Of a DNA stretch of 64,000 bases, positions 1-14,155 are shown piece by piece. A model generated the notes under the pieces. That model saw only the letters and a list, made by a program, of their open reading frames with translations. It had not been told where the DNA came from and made no database searches. The first letter of the stretch is position 1. Every line of letters begins with the position of its first letter. Origin of the DNA: Apus apus (Eukaryota; Chordata; Aves; Apodiformes; Apodidae); the NCBI RefSeq assembly GCF_020740795.1, contig NC_067312.1:56945405-57009404 (forward strand), given 5' to 3'. Position numbers and translations under genes: made by a program.

Positions 1-3000
1 TATCTGTACAGAATCGAAAAAGCTTTCTCAAAGGAATACAAGTTCACATTTTTATTTGCACAGAAACTGTATAAGGATTTTTTTCAAGCGTGGTTTAAAG
101 TACCTTCCATACTCTTTAAGCACAAATATTTCAGAGTATATTCATAAAGCCCAAGAAGCTGATTTCTCAGGCAGAGTCATTTCATGTTTCCCTCTTGCAG
201 CAGCAGGGAGCCTGGCTTTGCTAGGAGCCTAGGCAGATTATCTCATCAGAATAGGAGTTACCCCAGATGATGGACACAAGTCCAGAAGAGAAACAATCAT
301 AGATAGTAATTATTTATAACTGTGTTTACTACATAGGACCTTGTGGGATGGGTCTGCAAATGAGGATCAATTTGTTCAAGCTTTGGGAGTGTTCTGATCA
401 AGTCCCCATCCTTTGGCTTACACCTTGCTGTAGGTAAATAACATACAATTTACTGTATATATCCAAAAAAATGTGAAACTATGAAGTTACTGGCATTTCC
501 TACTACAGTTAGATTTACAGGAATACCACCAAGCATTTGAGAAAGCAAGATGAAAAACAAAATTATCCATGGAGGATCCCACCAGCCATGCCCCTATGTT
601 CCATTACACTCTTGTCAGACTAGGTTGAGCTTCCCCAAGACAAGTAGTCACTGTGGAATTGGACTAAACTCTTGGTGTCTGCACGTCAGCACCTACTGGG
701 CTGTTCCAGCTCTTCCTCCTGCAGCCATGGCTTGTTTTCTACATGGCAGATGCCCTTACATGGATCCTTCTATTTACATCCAACCCTGTCCATCCATCTG
801 TCTTTTTGTCACAGTTGTTCAAGCCTGCTGGACTCCTAGTCAGCTATGCCTAAACTATCTCTGGTACAGAGCAGCCATATGGAGACCAAAAGTCTTTTAA
901 ATTAAAATACTGCTATTTGTAAGCAGTATTCTTCAAATTTAAGCTAGGATTCTCAGCTTGTTAAACGGCTGGAAGCCTAGCTGATGTGATGTGACAGACT
1001 GGACCTAGCAGGGGTTCACATGCACCTTTTTTTGAGCACACTGTGTCCCTTCATAAGAAATATCTTACTTTTAGGCTTTGTTCCCTTAAGCTTATAGGCT
1101 TTCTGGCTTGCAGCAAACATCTCAGCCCCTTTCACAGCCTAGAAAATGCCTTTTCCTTCCCCGCTCAGACTTGCTTACTTCCTCCTCCTCTCAGCAGCTT
1201 CTCTGCATGCAGCACAACCCCTCAACAACATGCAGCAGACCTTCTCCCTGATTTATCCTGCTTCATGGCTCTTTCTCACAAGCAGGTTTGTTTCCTTTCC
1301 AGGGTACTCCCACAGTGTCTAAAAGCTAAGTAGGACAAGTGAGAACTAAACAAAAACACAATCAAACCCCACATTCTTTATGTGGAACTGTTATTTACCA
1401 CTGAAATTTATATGTAACTTTATTAATTTTAGGTTTTTTCCTTTTAAAACAGGACCTTTTTCCACTGTCTCTCCAGCCCTCTGTCTTCAGATGGGAAAAC
1501 AGAAACCAGCTCCCCTCAATCCATTTAATCCCTTGTCCAAGACTGTTTCTGTAGGTTTCCCATAAGTTTTAAAAATGCAAAGAGGAATTTGATCAACATT
1601 CATTTGCAGTGTTAGATAAATACTTTTATGTAATATCCAAAAATACTGTGTTCTTTTAACAGCTCCCTCTATGAAACAGAACTCAGGCAGTAAGTAAAAG
1701 TCTTCCTCGTGTGGCTGACATTTCAGTTGACTTTTAAGTCTGCCACATTACATTTTCCTGTGTCTAACTGTAATGTTTATATCACTGTTAAATGGAATTA
1801 TTAGCTGGTGCAATGGATACTTCTTGTTTTAGACATCCATTATTTATCCAGAGAAGAACAAGTTAGTCTAGCCCTGTACACCACAACTGCTGTGTGAGAC
1901 ACCTACAAAGCACCAGCTGTTTGTATTGATAATATATTTTCCTTGAGGTAGAATTATGGTCCTTTGCTCAACTGAAATTCTTAAAAATTTAGAATAAGTT
2001 GGGTTTACTTGCCTCTAACAAGGATTTGCTATAGACCCCACTGATATGTTTCATACAGTACTTAACCATTCAAAGAAGTAAATTCAAAATGAAATTCAGG
2101 AGTTATTTTGACAGGGAATGAGGCTATTAATGTTCAAAACAGATTAAGATAGTTGAGTTAAATTCAGTGAGAAGATGACTGTGAAAAATCAGGAGTTTTC
2201 CTTTCGCTGAGAAATGGAGATATCTGCCAGGTGCCACTAAGCAATGTGAAGTGACAGAAGCTTCCACTGACTGTACCAGACAATGACATAAAAACTGCTT
2301 CCAGCAAGTACTGCAAGTCTTATGCCAGAATCAATGTGTCTGCTGACAGAAAAACAAGAATATTAAAATTAGAATTAGTAGTTTGGGCACACAATAATCC
2401 AATGCTTGTAAAACAAACAAAGCCCAAGAACATCTGGCTTGCTTTCTAACCTCCATGTTGCTGACAGTTTCTCTGTAAACTCTCTATATTTCTGAATATC
2501 CTTTACAAAACATGGAGGGGAGTAAATAAGAGCTGAGGAAAAGCACTCAGCTGACAGACTTATATATGAAAGCCTTTCTTGATCCTGTCATGAGCGAAGA
2601 CAGCATTGATGGCTGCTGGATGTGTAACTGCCAAAAAATCCCAAGTAATATGAAGTTCAGTCTAAAGCTGAGAGGGTCCAAGCAGTCCTGGTCTGTCATT
2701 GCTTCACTGCATCAGTCGACTGGATACTCAAGTACTGCATCTGTGTTTTAAAGATTTCTTTTTTCTGCAGTGCAAAAGACAATAGAATTGGAGAGAGATT
2801 ATGTGACTACTCTTGTGCTGGGAAGGTGGTTTTGATGCATGACAATTCTAGGCGTATGATTTTAGAACTTCAGTTAGGTATTGAATCCCAGCTGCTATGG
2901 GTTGTGGTTTAAAAATAAACACATTAAGTATATAATTAATTTTCAGCACTAGAAGTGGGTCAGGCAAACAGTAATTAAAATTTCCAGAAAGCAGCATTTT

Positions 3001-3209
3001 CCCTGATTTTCATAGCACATCAATGTGGTTGCTGATATCTGTGAGGACGAAAAACTCAGATTACACAGCTGTCATTGTCCTCTTCCTTCCACAGTGGTGA
3101 TTTTGACATGTTTAAATATTACTTTGAAATGCCACCTTCCTTACTTGATTATGAAATCAATAGTAGCACTAAACCAAACAGAACTACTTGTTGTTTTTTA
3201 TTATGGTTG

Positions 3210-3227
3210 TTTTTTTTTTTTTTTTTT
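3210..3227 (+). repeat. T18 homopolymer
   Basis: Eighteen consecutive T residues. It may be a leftover A-tail read from the other strand, but no retroposed body is recognisable beside it. Confidence 0.9.
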
Positions 3228-6200
3228 AAATTTTGTGTTGTTGCCCCTGCACCATCTGTAAAGACAGTATTTGTAGGTTATAAACAGATTTGACATAATA
3301 TCTAGTTACTTGTTCTGGATTTGTCAAGGTTCATGGTTCTTCTGCAGCAGGTGCTGTACAAATATAAAGGAAAGAGTGCACTCAAAGGTACTGCTCCAGC
3401 TAAACACGAGAGAGAGCATGGAAATGGCTTTTTTACTTCTCAAGGGTGAGGTGCATCCTAGCAGATAAGCACCATGGGTTTTTTGATCATGTTTCGAACT
3501 GAAGCCTAAGAAGCACACCCTTGAAAGCACTGTGAATAGGTGTGGATTTAGTTTGTGTAAGGAATTAGGCATGCTTGTAAGCACTACACTACATGATAGA
3601 ATCCTGTATGTGTGAAAGCATGGAATGACTAAATTCTATGCTCAAGCCTATGATGTAGCAGGCAGTGAGCCACTGCTTCATCTGACTGCCCAGAGTCAGC
3701 TGGCTGTCAGGTGCTTGTGTTTGCAGCTCACTCCCTCTAAGGGCACAGAAGCCTCCATGTGCTGTATATACCAAGAGGGAGAGAGTGTAACTATGTAGGA
3801 GGATACATTAACAGATAAATTAGCAATGGAGAATCTGCAGCACTCACTAATTTTTCCAGATTACACCTTTTTTTTCTTTTCCCTAGCTAATGTCATAATT
3901 CTCATCTCTAGGAAAGATCACTTTTGCTAAACTGCTGCCAACTACAGTCAACCACCAGCTAGTATTTTAATCACTGCGAGACTACTAATTCTATCCAGAG
4001 TATCTCGCTCAACATTTGCTCAGACTACGATAAAGTATTAGCACCCAGCAGACTCTTTTAATTATTGGTAAGCCTTTCTCTGCCGTCAACAAAACTGCAA
4101 TTTTTCTTTCCTCTTATCTGTGTTACTAATGCATTTTGCATTGAAAGGGTTTTTTTTGTGTGCGTGTGTGGTTTTTGTGTTTTTTTTTTTCTTTATTCAA
4201 CCAAACACAATCATGTTATCGCTTATAAGTATCTTGAATCAAAACTTTTATCAAACTGCAGTGTATCAATTATGCAAATTATCAGAATGAACAATTTTAG
4301 CATTACAAAATTAGCATATTGTATTTGAGAATAAAAATTGTTAATGCTTTTTAAAATATTTATGTTAAGTTGTTGATCACAGAAGATCAGCAATGTTGTT
4401 TTTTTGTTTCCTCTACCAATTTTCTCTTAGCTTACAGCATGCTCTTATGACTAAGACATTTGAGGTACAATCCTCAGCTGGTTTAGATTAGAGGACGCCC
4501 ACTGATTTTGGCAAAGTTCTGTGGATTTGTATCAGCTATAAGTCTTCACCTCTTCTAGAAGGTGCTGTGAGAAAGCCTGACAGTGGTCTGGACTTCAGGG
4601 AACAGTCTGTGTTTATTCTTTTACTGAAATCCTGCTTTTGACTTACCTTTTGTCATGCTGCATTTGGCGATAAATAAGCATTCCATAAGTTTTTGTGCTC
4701 TGGAGCTGTATAGAGAAGTCTCTCTCCAGAGGTTCCATTATGTCCTAGCCCATCTCTGAGTAGACTTGCTTATACATGGTCCCTGACTCATTCTCAGGCA
4801 TCCTCTCTGTTATAGTGGGAGAAGACCCACCAAACAAAACTTCTTACTTGCAACCACACAAAGGCCTTCAGTTGCTGCATAAAAAAATAACATCTGAGTT
4901 TTTAAAAAAGAGTTATTTGCAGACATTAGCCTCCAATCTCTGGTTCTTGGATAGGGCTCTCCAAACATCACTAACATGGCTGCTCAGCTGCATGAGAAGC
5001 ATAAATTCAGCATGTCCCTGGAAGGTATTTTCAGATGACCTCATCCTGGACGCCACCATATGTTCTTTGCTTGCTGTTTTGGTCACTGCTTAGAAAAAGC
5101 AGATGAGGTTATCAGTTGCTGTGAGGCAAGAGTATGGTGTGGGCTAGACAGGTGAACACAATCTGCCCCATTCAGGACGATTGCAACTAATGTATACCCT
5201 GATCAACTTTAAATATAAAGTACTAGGTAGAGGAGAGTAATAGTGTCACTGTACATACACAGTGTATTTCTGAATACTCCACTTTAAGTAAAAGGGTCAG
5301 AGAGAAAATCAGTCGTACAGCTAGAAGTTGTATCAAAGTCAGGTTTCCTCCAGATGTTGCTACTCTTAAGAGAGCCTAGACCATTTATTCCAGAGAGAAT
5401 CAGCTATGATTTTTTACATCCCCATCCTTGGCAATCTTTTATGCATGTCACCAGAAGCTCATAGAAATGGTGGTGGTTTCTCCTGAAGTTGCATGTTGGC
5501 TATTCTGCCCCCATGTGACTGAGTTTTCTGTTTTTCTCTGCATTTCAGTAGTTCCTAAGTAGACTATGAAGTCAAAGCTCACTTGGAAAAGAGTGGGTTT
5601 TAGTTAAACTTAACTTTAGTTTAATGTATCTGCAAAATGCAGCACAGAAAGCAACAGACTGGAACTAAAGAGCCTAGCTTGATGGGAGCAAGGAGACCCA
5701 TCTTTATGCCTCATGCTCCTGTGCAGTATGGAGCACAATACTTGCCATGGCAAATGTGATGAGTTTGCTCTGTCTGAAACCATTAGAAGCTTAAAACAGG
5801 GCTTTGTGTCAGGCCTTTCTTAGGCAGTTTTCTGGAAACCATATAGTGATAAACACTGCCTTGTCTCCCACTTTGGCTCTTACTTTAAATATTTCAAACC
5901 TTTGCCTCTGAATCTTGTTTCTAATCAATTAGCTGAGTTTATGCTTTCAATTCAGGCTAATATTTCTGAACAACCCTGCTGACTTCTTTAGATTGCAGAT
6001 CATTTAATTATGATCAGGAGTCAGGTGAGAGCTCAGCTTGGATCCCTGAGGAGAATGGTGTGTTCATAATGGAGCCCCAGGAGAGAAATTATCACAGAAG
6101 AAGAAGGTGAATTATACAGAGATTGGGAGGGTCATTCCCAATGTAATTCCCCAGCTCTGCATCCTGATGGCATGGAGCACTGGTCTAATGGATCTATACC

Positions 6201-7136
6201 TCTGTTATAACCCGTTTATTTGTCACATGCCTTTGGTCCAAACAGTAATGAAGTAATCATGCTATAAAACAAAGATTTAATGAGGCAATAAGAAAGACAA
6301 GAAGCAATGCACCCGTACAACAACTCACCCAATCACTTTTAGCTAACACAGGATCTGAAGTGATGCTGTAGCTCCGGCAGACTGCAAGGGATTCTTGGTG
6401 TCCAGGTCATCTGGCAGCAGCAGCCAATCTTGTAAATGTGTTTTGAATGCAGGTAAGAGTCTTGGCATCCCTTGGCTCCACCAGTGGTAGTGTGATTTGA
6501 GAGCATTGTGACTTACAGGGAAGGTGGGCAGCATCCTGCCTATGCTGCTGTTGTTGGTCATGGGGCAGGGTGTCAACATCTATTCATTTTAAAAGACAAT
6601 CCTCAGGGTGAGGTCCTAAAGAATTAACATTTTTATTTTATTTTTGTCTCTACAGTGTTAAAAAATTACAGATTTTAATTTTTTCAGAAAGGTGCAAGGC
6701 TGCATTTAATTTTTCATTCTTTCCTGAAATTGAGATTCACCGGGGAGGCGTGGTTTACACAGCAACAGTTCTGGACTTTGCTCCTAGACAGGCAGAATTC
6801 TGTTTGAAGTTTCTGACTATTTATGGAGTAAAAAGGAAGTATTCTATTACTTCCTGTGAGCCTAACATGAGCTGCTAAACTAAGAATGTTCTTTGTTAAT
6901 ATTACTGAAAAATACATTAAAAAAGACAGAAGGTATCATCAGACTGCTGGAGAGGAACAAGTGTTACACACCATTTGAAACAAGGAAAATGTCTTGGTAA
7001 TGCACAAATGACATTGTGCACATATGTGCCTTTGTCTGTATACTTAGCAGCCTGGGCTTGCAGATGCCACAATAGAGCTAAAATTTAATTTACAAGTTGG
7101 AACCCTCTTTTAACATGACTCATGACCACCTAATGA

Positions 7137-7153
7137 TTTTTTTTTTTTTTTTT
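7137..7153 (+). repeat. T17 homopolymer
   Basis: Seventeen consecutive T residues in anonymous AT-rich DNA, with no recognisable element on either side. Confidence 0.9.
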
Positions 7154-10100
7154 AGCAAAGTAGTGTGGCTATTTTGGAGCTGTGGAATTAGGAAAAAAAT
7201 ATACTTTTCCTACAAGTCACATTTAAAACTGCTAACCTTGTAAAATTGCTAAGTGAGAGACATTAGAAACTTATTTTGTAGGAACGAAAGTCAGGGCTGA
7301 AGTTTAAGAAGACATGTAATTTTCCACAGAGCTTGGGTATCCAGAATGCATGTAATCATAGATGCACTCTAGGACATTTTTACTACAGCAGAAAAGTTGT
7401 TGGACATGCTGCAAAACTTATTTCTGTTCCACAGCAGCCTTGGACCATGAAATAACTGCTCTGGCTTTCAAAAACCTTTGTTTTATCTTTCACTGCCTGA
7501 AGGAGACATATGCTAGGAATTATACATCGCCTTTAGACTGCTTCTCTCATAGTTACTAAATTTAGAAAGGAATAATAAAAATCCCAATAATTTTACTTAA
7601 TTATACAAATAAGGATTTTGGTAAGATTTTCCCTCCCCCATTAAGAGGTATAGGCTTCAGTATCACAATATTATGCTATTATTAATGCCTGCATTTACAA
7701 AATCTCTGAACAGTTTTCTGTTTGCATTATTGGTGATGCAAGTATTGGATATTGAGTGAATGGGGGAAATGAATTCAATCTTTATGCACAGCATGCTGGC
7801 AAAAACAAATCTTAGTCTTTGGAAAGGACATCAGACTAAGCATCATGTCAAACTTATTGATGTGACTGTGCATTAGGAAATGCTATGATAGTGCCTTGGA
7901 CTCTCTTTATATGAATAACAAGCTTGACAATACTGTTGTACTGACTAACGAACACACAGAGTGAATTTCTCTGCTCAGAAGGGAATAGAAAATAGGACTT
8001 GGAGATACTAAGCACAGGTAAATGTAGGGTTTTTTTATGGCACTACAACTTAAAAAATAGTTTGACTAGAAATGTGAGGAACTCTCTGGATTCTCTGAAT
8101 TTTATAGACGTGCAGTTCTTTCTAATGTGCTTTACAATATATAGGCTATGTATTAATGTAAATTCAAATGCAAATAAACTAAACCAACTTGCACACATGT
8201 AAAAAATTCATAAGAGAGGGCAGCAACAAGAGGCAGCAGCAAAATGTTTTTTGACAGAAGCTATACTGTTTTTCAGCCTGATTGGTCAGACAGGACTTGC
8301 ATTTCCTGCTGCTGCTCTTTCAAGGTAAAAATGGCCATTATCCAACAAAACTAAAACAAGTGCAAAGCACTCTTTGTGCTTTAACACCAGCAAATTTTGA
8401 AAATTAGATTAGTCACCTTAGCTAGGGAAGGACACAGCAAACAGTCATAATAATGTAGCTATTGTGGTAATGAAACCAGCTCTAGTGGAAGAAATTTCTT
8501 GGATGTGTGTTTAGACTTTTGAAACCCTTTTCTATGGGTATTGCAATTAAAAACCTGCCTGAACAGCTGAATACTTATTAGGCATTGCACAGCTGAAGAG
8601 GGATAGATTATTAGATTTAAGCCTCTGAGATTAACTCAGGAGTCTTCTCAAGTTCTCTCTTGCTCTCTTGTAGCTAACCCACTTGCTCTGTTAATATGGA
8701 TGCCATAATAAACAGATAACATGCTGCCCTACAGTCTGGACTGTTAGGGGTTTGGGAGTGCAGGAGAGGGTTTTGTTGTTACTGTTTTATTTCCCTTTTG
8801 GGGAAAAGAATACTTATTTCTTAGGCTGCTCTGGCAAAATCTGATTGTATATTTCATAAATTACCATGCTCATGCAGAATCTGTCTCTAATATTTTCTGC
8901 CTCTCTGTCTTCTGTTTGCATGTTCACAGAAAAATAGGACACACAAAGGAAGGAAAAACAGCAAATGGTCCCAAAGTCCTTGCACAAGACAGACACAACA
9001 GCTCAATTAGTTACCTCTATACCCAAAACCCCTGTGCCATGACAGCCTCTCCGGTGCATCTTAATAGAGCCCCACACCCACTACGTGTAACAATGAAAGG
9101 AAGAGCGAATAACAGTAAAACTGATGTTTTTGTATTCAGTGGTATGGGTTGATGTGTAAATACCTCAGTAAACTACATTGCCTCACCCTCCCCTAATGTC
9201 TACAAATTTATTCCGAAGGACATGCTGTCAAAAGCATCATCTTAATTTCTTTTGCAATCAAAAGAACCTCCAGAAGTCAAACCAAATAAACCAGAGAAGC
9301 CCATCAATACTCTAAAAAATTCAGAAATATTACCTGCAGTCTGATCAATTTGACGTTTAGATACATTTATGATCTCAGTGCCCACAAGGCCATGGCAGAT
9401 TTTTGGCAAAGCAGTGACACCGTGAAGTGTATGGAAGAATGTTGTGTCTTACATACTCATAAGAGCAGAGCCCTGGGGCCTACTGGATGTCAGAGATGAG
9501 CAAACTAATGAAGAGGCCTGTGACCTTGCTTTGAAGGTGCTGGTTGTTTCACAGTCCAGGGAAACTCTAAGTGCCCTTGCAATTTACTCTTAAGAAGCCA
9601 GGCACACTGGACATGCAAATGGACATGTCAACCTACCTGCAGCGCAGTGACCATCTCATTCTTTTCAGTGGAACCAATCAAACAGTAGTAAATACTTCAG
9701 TAGCTGAAGCAGTGCAAATACTTTGTTTTTATGAAACAATCTAAATTTAACAGGCTTTCTGGGTTAATTTTTTTTTTCCACTGTTACCCCTGGATCAAAC
9801 ATAGAAAAATGACAAGATCATTTGAAGGTTTTTGTCTCCATATCTAAACCTTTCTAAAATTTATCTGGAATTTATTCCGAATGACTACAGTGTACAGGAA
9901 CCTATTCATTCTGGTACTAAGAATGGGATCAAGATTTCTAGACTGGGTGTTACCCACAGTCAAAGCTTTAGCAAGACCTTGAGCTGAAATTTCTGTGTAG
10001 TGCTTTTTATGAGAGAGATTCATACATGCAAACATTGTTCCCAGAATCAATTTATAGCACTCAGAGTTTTAATAAGCAGTTGAACTTAATTTCAGAATTT

Positions 10101-11640
10101 GGTATTGCCTGTTAACATTTAAATTGCTGTGTACAAACATTAGTTCCAGGCAGCAACTAAATCTCACAGTTACAATTATGTTCAAGCCTTGTATGCTGTC
10201 TGTACTTACATTTGACATTCATTCAGTTGAATTTCTTGCTGACTGGAATTGAGTGAACTTTTTCTTATAGTCAATGGTGTCATAAAAGTCCCAAAGAGAG
10301 ACTTGTGGATTTCTGTTCTGTGTTCCCTGTACTAATTATGCATTCGTGGCACAACATGTGCTGGCTTCAAAGGCATAGGTGATGAATACTTAATAACAGT
10401 TTTATTAAATTTACTAATGCTTGCCAGAACCAGCTCTTACTAATGCAAGAGAGCGAGTGGGAGTTCTGCCTGCTATGTACTCATTATTTAATAAGCAGGT
10501 TGTACAGTACACAGACTCTGAATATTAATGACTTTCTAAATAAAAACCCCACATTCTTATGAAACACAACATACGGACACAGTAATGCCAAGATAAAACT
10601 ACAAAAGGTTGTAGAAAGAGATCAGTATGATGGGAAGTAAAACTGCTGTTGATAAAGGGTGTTTTGTACTGAGTGATGGGAGTGTGCTCAAGTACCTGCA
10701 GTAAATAGAAAGCAAGACTTTGGATTGAACAAATGAGTACTATAGGAAGAAATGCTTGGGATGGGGGAAGAAGAGTGGTGGGAGCCATGGCAATGATGTA
10801 GATTAATACTATGGATGAAAAATCACATAATGATGAGAAGTGGTACACAGCTGCTTCTCTCCTAAATCACATACAGAGGGTGAGTGAGGTACAGTCACTG
10901 TGAATTGCTTTGCCACATGTTACAACACCCTGACAAGAGATAAAGTATACATTTTGTATACTGTAGGGTACAGTGAGATGTTCTTGTCTTCAAAAGTGAG
11001 TACTTTCTCGCTAAAAATAACCACAAGAAAAGACCAGTGGTCTTCCAAAAGGGAGGCTGATTTCCTGATTCTAAGCCAGTGAATTACTGGCATTTCCCTG
11101 AAGATAAAAGAGTGTAGAAATTAAATTAAGGCAAGCTATTCCTGTATTAGAGGAGTATGGATGGTCTTGAGTGTTTTTGGTAAGATCTTTCTCAGAGAAG
11201 TTTCATGTGGCCTTTTATGAGGAAAGTCATCCACAAATCCACGAGAGAAGATAATTCTTTTCAGAGCTCAAAGGGATTATAGGGATAAAGACTTCTAGTG
11301 CCTTAGTTTGAGGTGGAGTATATTTATACCCAAAAACGTACGAACAAGAGGAGTATAGCCCCATAATTTTTCAGTGAAGTTAATTCAGGGAGCAACAATG
11401 AAACCTACTGGACTCAGGAAAAGATGTGATTATGAAACAAAGCACCAACAAAGAAGAACCTCCTGCATAACTGTACTTCAGTTCTGGATAAGAAAGGCCT
11501 GGCTGAGTTTTTAGATGTCCCCACAAGAATGCAAGCTGTCCTTAAAAGAGACAGTTAGGAAATCCAATATACTTCTTCCTTAAAGTGGATTTAAGCTGTA
11601 ACAGAAAACTGCCACAGTATTGCAGATGCACACAGTACTG

Positions 11641-11697
11641 TTTTGTTTGTTTGTTTTAGTTTAGTGGGGTTTTTTTGTTTGTTTGTTTGTTTTTTAT
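11641..11697 (+). repeat. (GTTT)n-rich imperfect microsatellite
   Basis: Two runs of GTTT units separated by a short T/A/G segment, ending in a T6 run. The short frames on both strands across it are low-complexity by-products and not genes. Confidence 0.8.
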
Positions 11698-12319
11698 TAA
11701 AAATGTATCCATTAGCCTTGGATCTTTAAAAAAACACTTTTTTTGTTCTGGAAGGAAAGTCTGCATAATCTCAAGCACAGGAACAGGGTGTATATTTGCA
11801 GGTGATAAAGGCTTTAACTGTGTTAGCTGGGTGCTGAATGCAGGGACCGTGATATCTCTATTCATTTAGCTGGCATAAAAACCCCACCAAGTTTGAAGAG
11901 ATTTGTGAGTACATAAAGCAAAGATAGATGCAGTTACTTGGCAACCTCCAGCATGCTCATAGCAGCAACAGCATGTGATCTTTACAATCCTTTAAAAGTT
12001 TAGTCCTTGTTCAGGGACACCAAACACTTTGCTTTGGTTGTTCTCACTCCGACTGGTCTTTGTGTTCCACCTTGCTCTGGGCCTATGTGCTGTAAAATTT
12101 TTTCTTTCACAGGCCTGTGTATTTTTGAGAACAACTTCTTTGTTCTTTACCTTCATGGGAAAGCAGAGCCACAACTCTTTTCTCTTGGTTCAAAGTTATC
12201 ACTTCTCACAAGTCCTTCCTCCAGGGATTGTTGAGCCAGTAATTCTCTCTTCAGTGCATGCAGAAATTTTACATGAGGTTTTTATCTGGCTGGCATAAGA
12301 AATACACAATATCAGATAT

Positions 12320-13690
12320 GAAAGGGGAAATCTTACTTGGCTTCATAGACCTCCTGAAGCTTCTGTTGCATCACAGGCTTGAGGATATGAGGGTGGCCCT
12401 GGAAAATGACTGCCCAGAGGCCAAACCGGGGGTCTCCCACTGGAGCTTTGGACACCAACCCTGCAGTCCTCTGCTCAGATGGAAATGGTGCACAGTAGAG
12501 AAGATGGTGGGGATGCCATGGGATGATGATGTCTTTGGGTGTATGGGCTTCCAGGAACTTTTTCTGACTGGCTCACAGCAGCTGCTGGCTCCGTTGTGGA
12601 CATTTTGTTGTACTTTAAAGTCATCTTCCACTTCCACTGAAAATCGATGGACTGGATAGGGGCCCCACAGCACGGTCAGACTGGTTTCCTACTGGCCCGT
12701 GGTATCACACTGCTGCAAGTGCATCCCATGGTCCCCAGATGTCTGAACTGGGAAGGGGTAAGAAAAAGCAGTTGACAGCTCTGGGAATGGGCAGCAAGAG
12801 CTGCCACCAGCAGCCCCCAGAGGAAGACTCAGCATCAGCCAAAGCCTCACTTGTCTCTCCAGGCATTATGCACATGCTTAGCAGGAGTCCAGGGCCAAAC
12901 TGGTACAGGCCAGGCTCTGTGGGTTCCTGGGGATGAGATGGGCAAGTCTCGGTTACAGTTCACTGCTTTGGTCTGATGCAATGAGCCGTGGCAGTGGCAT
13001 TGCTGTGGCAGCATTCTGGCCACACCAGCACTCATACCTCTGCACACTCCTCTGGAATGTCCCTTTCTATTCCCTCCCCTACTTTTTTGTCTTCTGCTCA
13101 TTACTGATGATTTACACTAGTCACCAAGGACTTGGTATGCGTTGTTCCAGAGCCTCATTAGGTCGCTCTGGAATCTTCTTCCTCTTAATAAAGCATTTTG
13201 CTATTAGAAATCACTCTGTAGCTGTCAAATACAGTTGTCCCAAGGATTTTCTCTGCCTCAAGTGTTCCTGCCTGTTGTCTGTGCTCCACTAGCCCCAGCA
13301 GCCCTCCCTGTAGGTTGGTCACCATGGTCAAAGCCAGACATTGGAGAGAAACCAGAACAAAGCAGAAGTGACAGAACCTGGACAGAAAGAGACTGGGCTA
13401 AAGGCTGAGGGCACGTCCATCTCCAAAGCCGAGAATAGCAGTTTCTGTCCTTGTGGTCAGCTTCTTTGGCAATGGTGACCAGCAAATAAGGGGTGGAAAG
13501 CTCGGAAAGGGCTGGCAGCATGGTGGGAACCAGTTAAAGGGTCCTGGATCAGCAGCTCCTCTTCACCCAGATCCCATGTCTACATGCTTACACTCGATTT
13601 TCCTGGGACTGGATAGGGACACCACAAGCTGAACTTAACAGTGAAACACTGGTTGGAAGGTGTGGGCAAAGGGCAGGATAAGATATGACA
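12320..13690. other. GC-richer anonymous block, possibly a decayed repeat
   Basis: Visibly richer in G and C than its surroundings and holding a cluster of overlapping frames on both strands (12258-12659 plus, 12371-12673 minus, 12847-13101 minus, 12933-13292 plus, 13258-13521 minus). None has a recognisable domain. A similar phrase, ACTGGATAGGG followed by a CCACA(A/G) sequence, occurs near 12650 and again near 13610. That could mark two ends or two copies of one decayed element, or could be coincidence. I cannot name the family. Confidence 0.35.
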
Positions 13691-13864
13691 ATGACATGGC
13701 AAGTGCTACCCTCCCTGGGGGACACTAGATTTCTATATGTAGGAAATGCAACCTGATTAGCATATTCAAGAAAAACTTTTTTCCTTTATAATCCATATGC
13801 ACACACTGGAACCCTACATGTATTTCCAAAACTATAGTAGAGGGCTTAAATGATAGCCTCAACA

Positions 13865-14155
13865 TTCCTTCCTTCCTTCCTTCCTTCCTTCCTTCCTTCC
13901 TTCCTTCCTTCCTTCCTTCCTTCCTTCCTTCCTTCCTTCCTTCCTTCCTTCCTTCCTTCCTTCCTTCCTTCCTTCCTTCCTTCCTTCCTTCCTTCCTTCC
14001 TTCCTTCCTTCCTTCCTTCCTTCCTTCCTTCCTTCCTTCCTTCCTTCCTTCCTTCCTTCCTTCCTTCCTTCCTTCCTTCCTTCCTTCCTTCCTTCCTTCC
14101 TTCCTTCCTTCCTTCCTTCCTTCCTTCCTTCCTTCCTTCCTTCCTTCCTTCCTTC
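13865..14155 (+). repeat. (TTCC)n tetranucleotide microsatellite, about 73 units
   Basis: An uninterrupted TTCC array of 291 bases with no interruption seen. All plus-strand bases are pyrimidines and all minus-strand bases purines, so this is a perfect homopurine-homopyrimidine mirror repeat that could in principle form a triplex (H-DNA). Because four is not a multiple of three, the array is open in several frames and produces fake proteins of FLPS repeats (plus) and KEGR repeats (minus). The exact length may be affected by sequencing or assembly. Confidence 0.98.

Larger units (their letters stand above)
1..13864. other. Gene-poor intergenic DNA, probably downstream of LINGO2
   Basis: About 13.9 kb of mostly AT-rich sequence without a recognisable gene or RNA, and without a repeat family I can name. 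Open frames such as 550-900, 4776-5093 and 10525-10848 lack domains, do not follow codon-like composition, and fit chance. The interval contains T-runs, a GTTT-rich tract at 11641-11697, a short perfect hairpin at 906-930 (8-bp arms) and a GC-richer block at about 12320-13690, listed separately. Confidence 0.7.

Noticed and set aside
550..900. 116-codon plus-strand frame near the window start
   Set aside because: No recognisable domain and unusually rich in Cys/Pro/His in the manner of random translation.
4776..5093. 105-codon plus-strand frame
   Set aside because: No domain, no codon-like regularity, no nearby gene signals.
12258..12659. 133-codon plus-strand frame as a possible small gene
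   Set aside because: Overlaps another frame on the opposite strand, has no recognisable domain and no exon-like boundaries; kept only as part of an unexplained GC-richer block.
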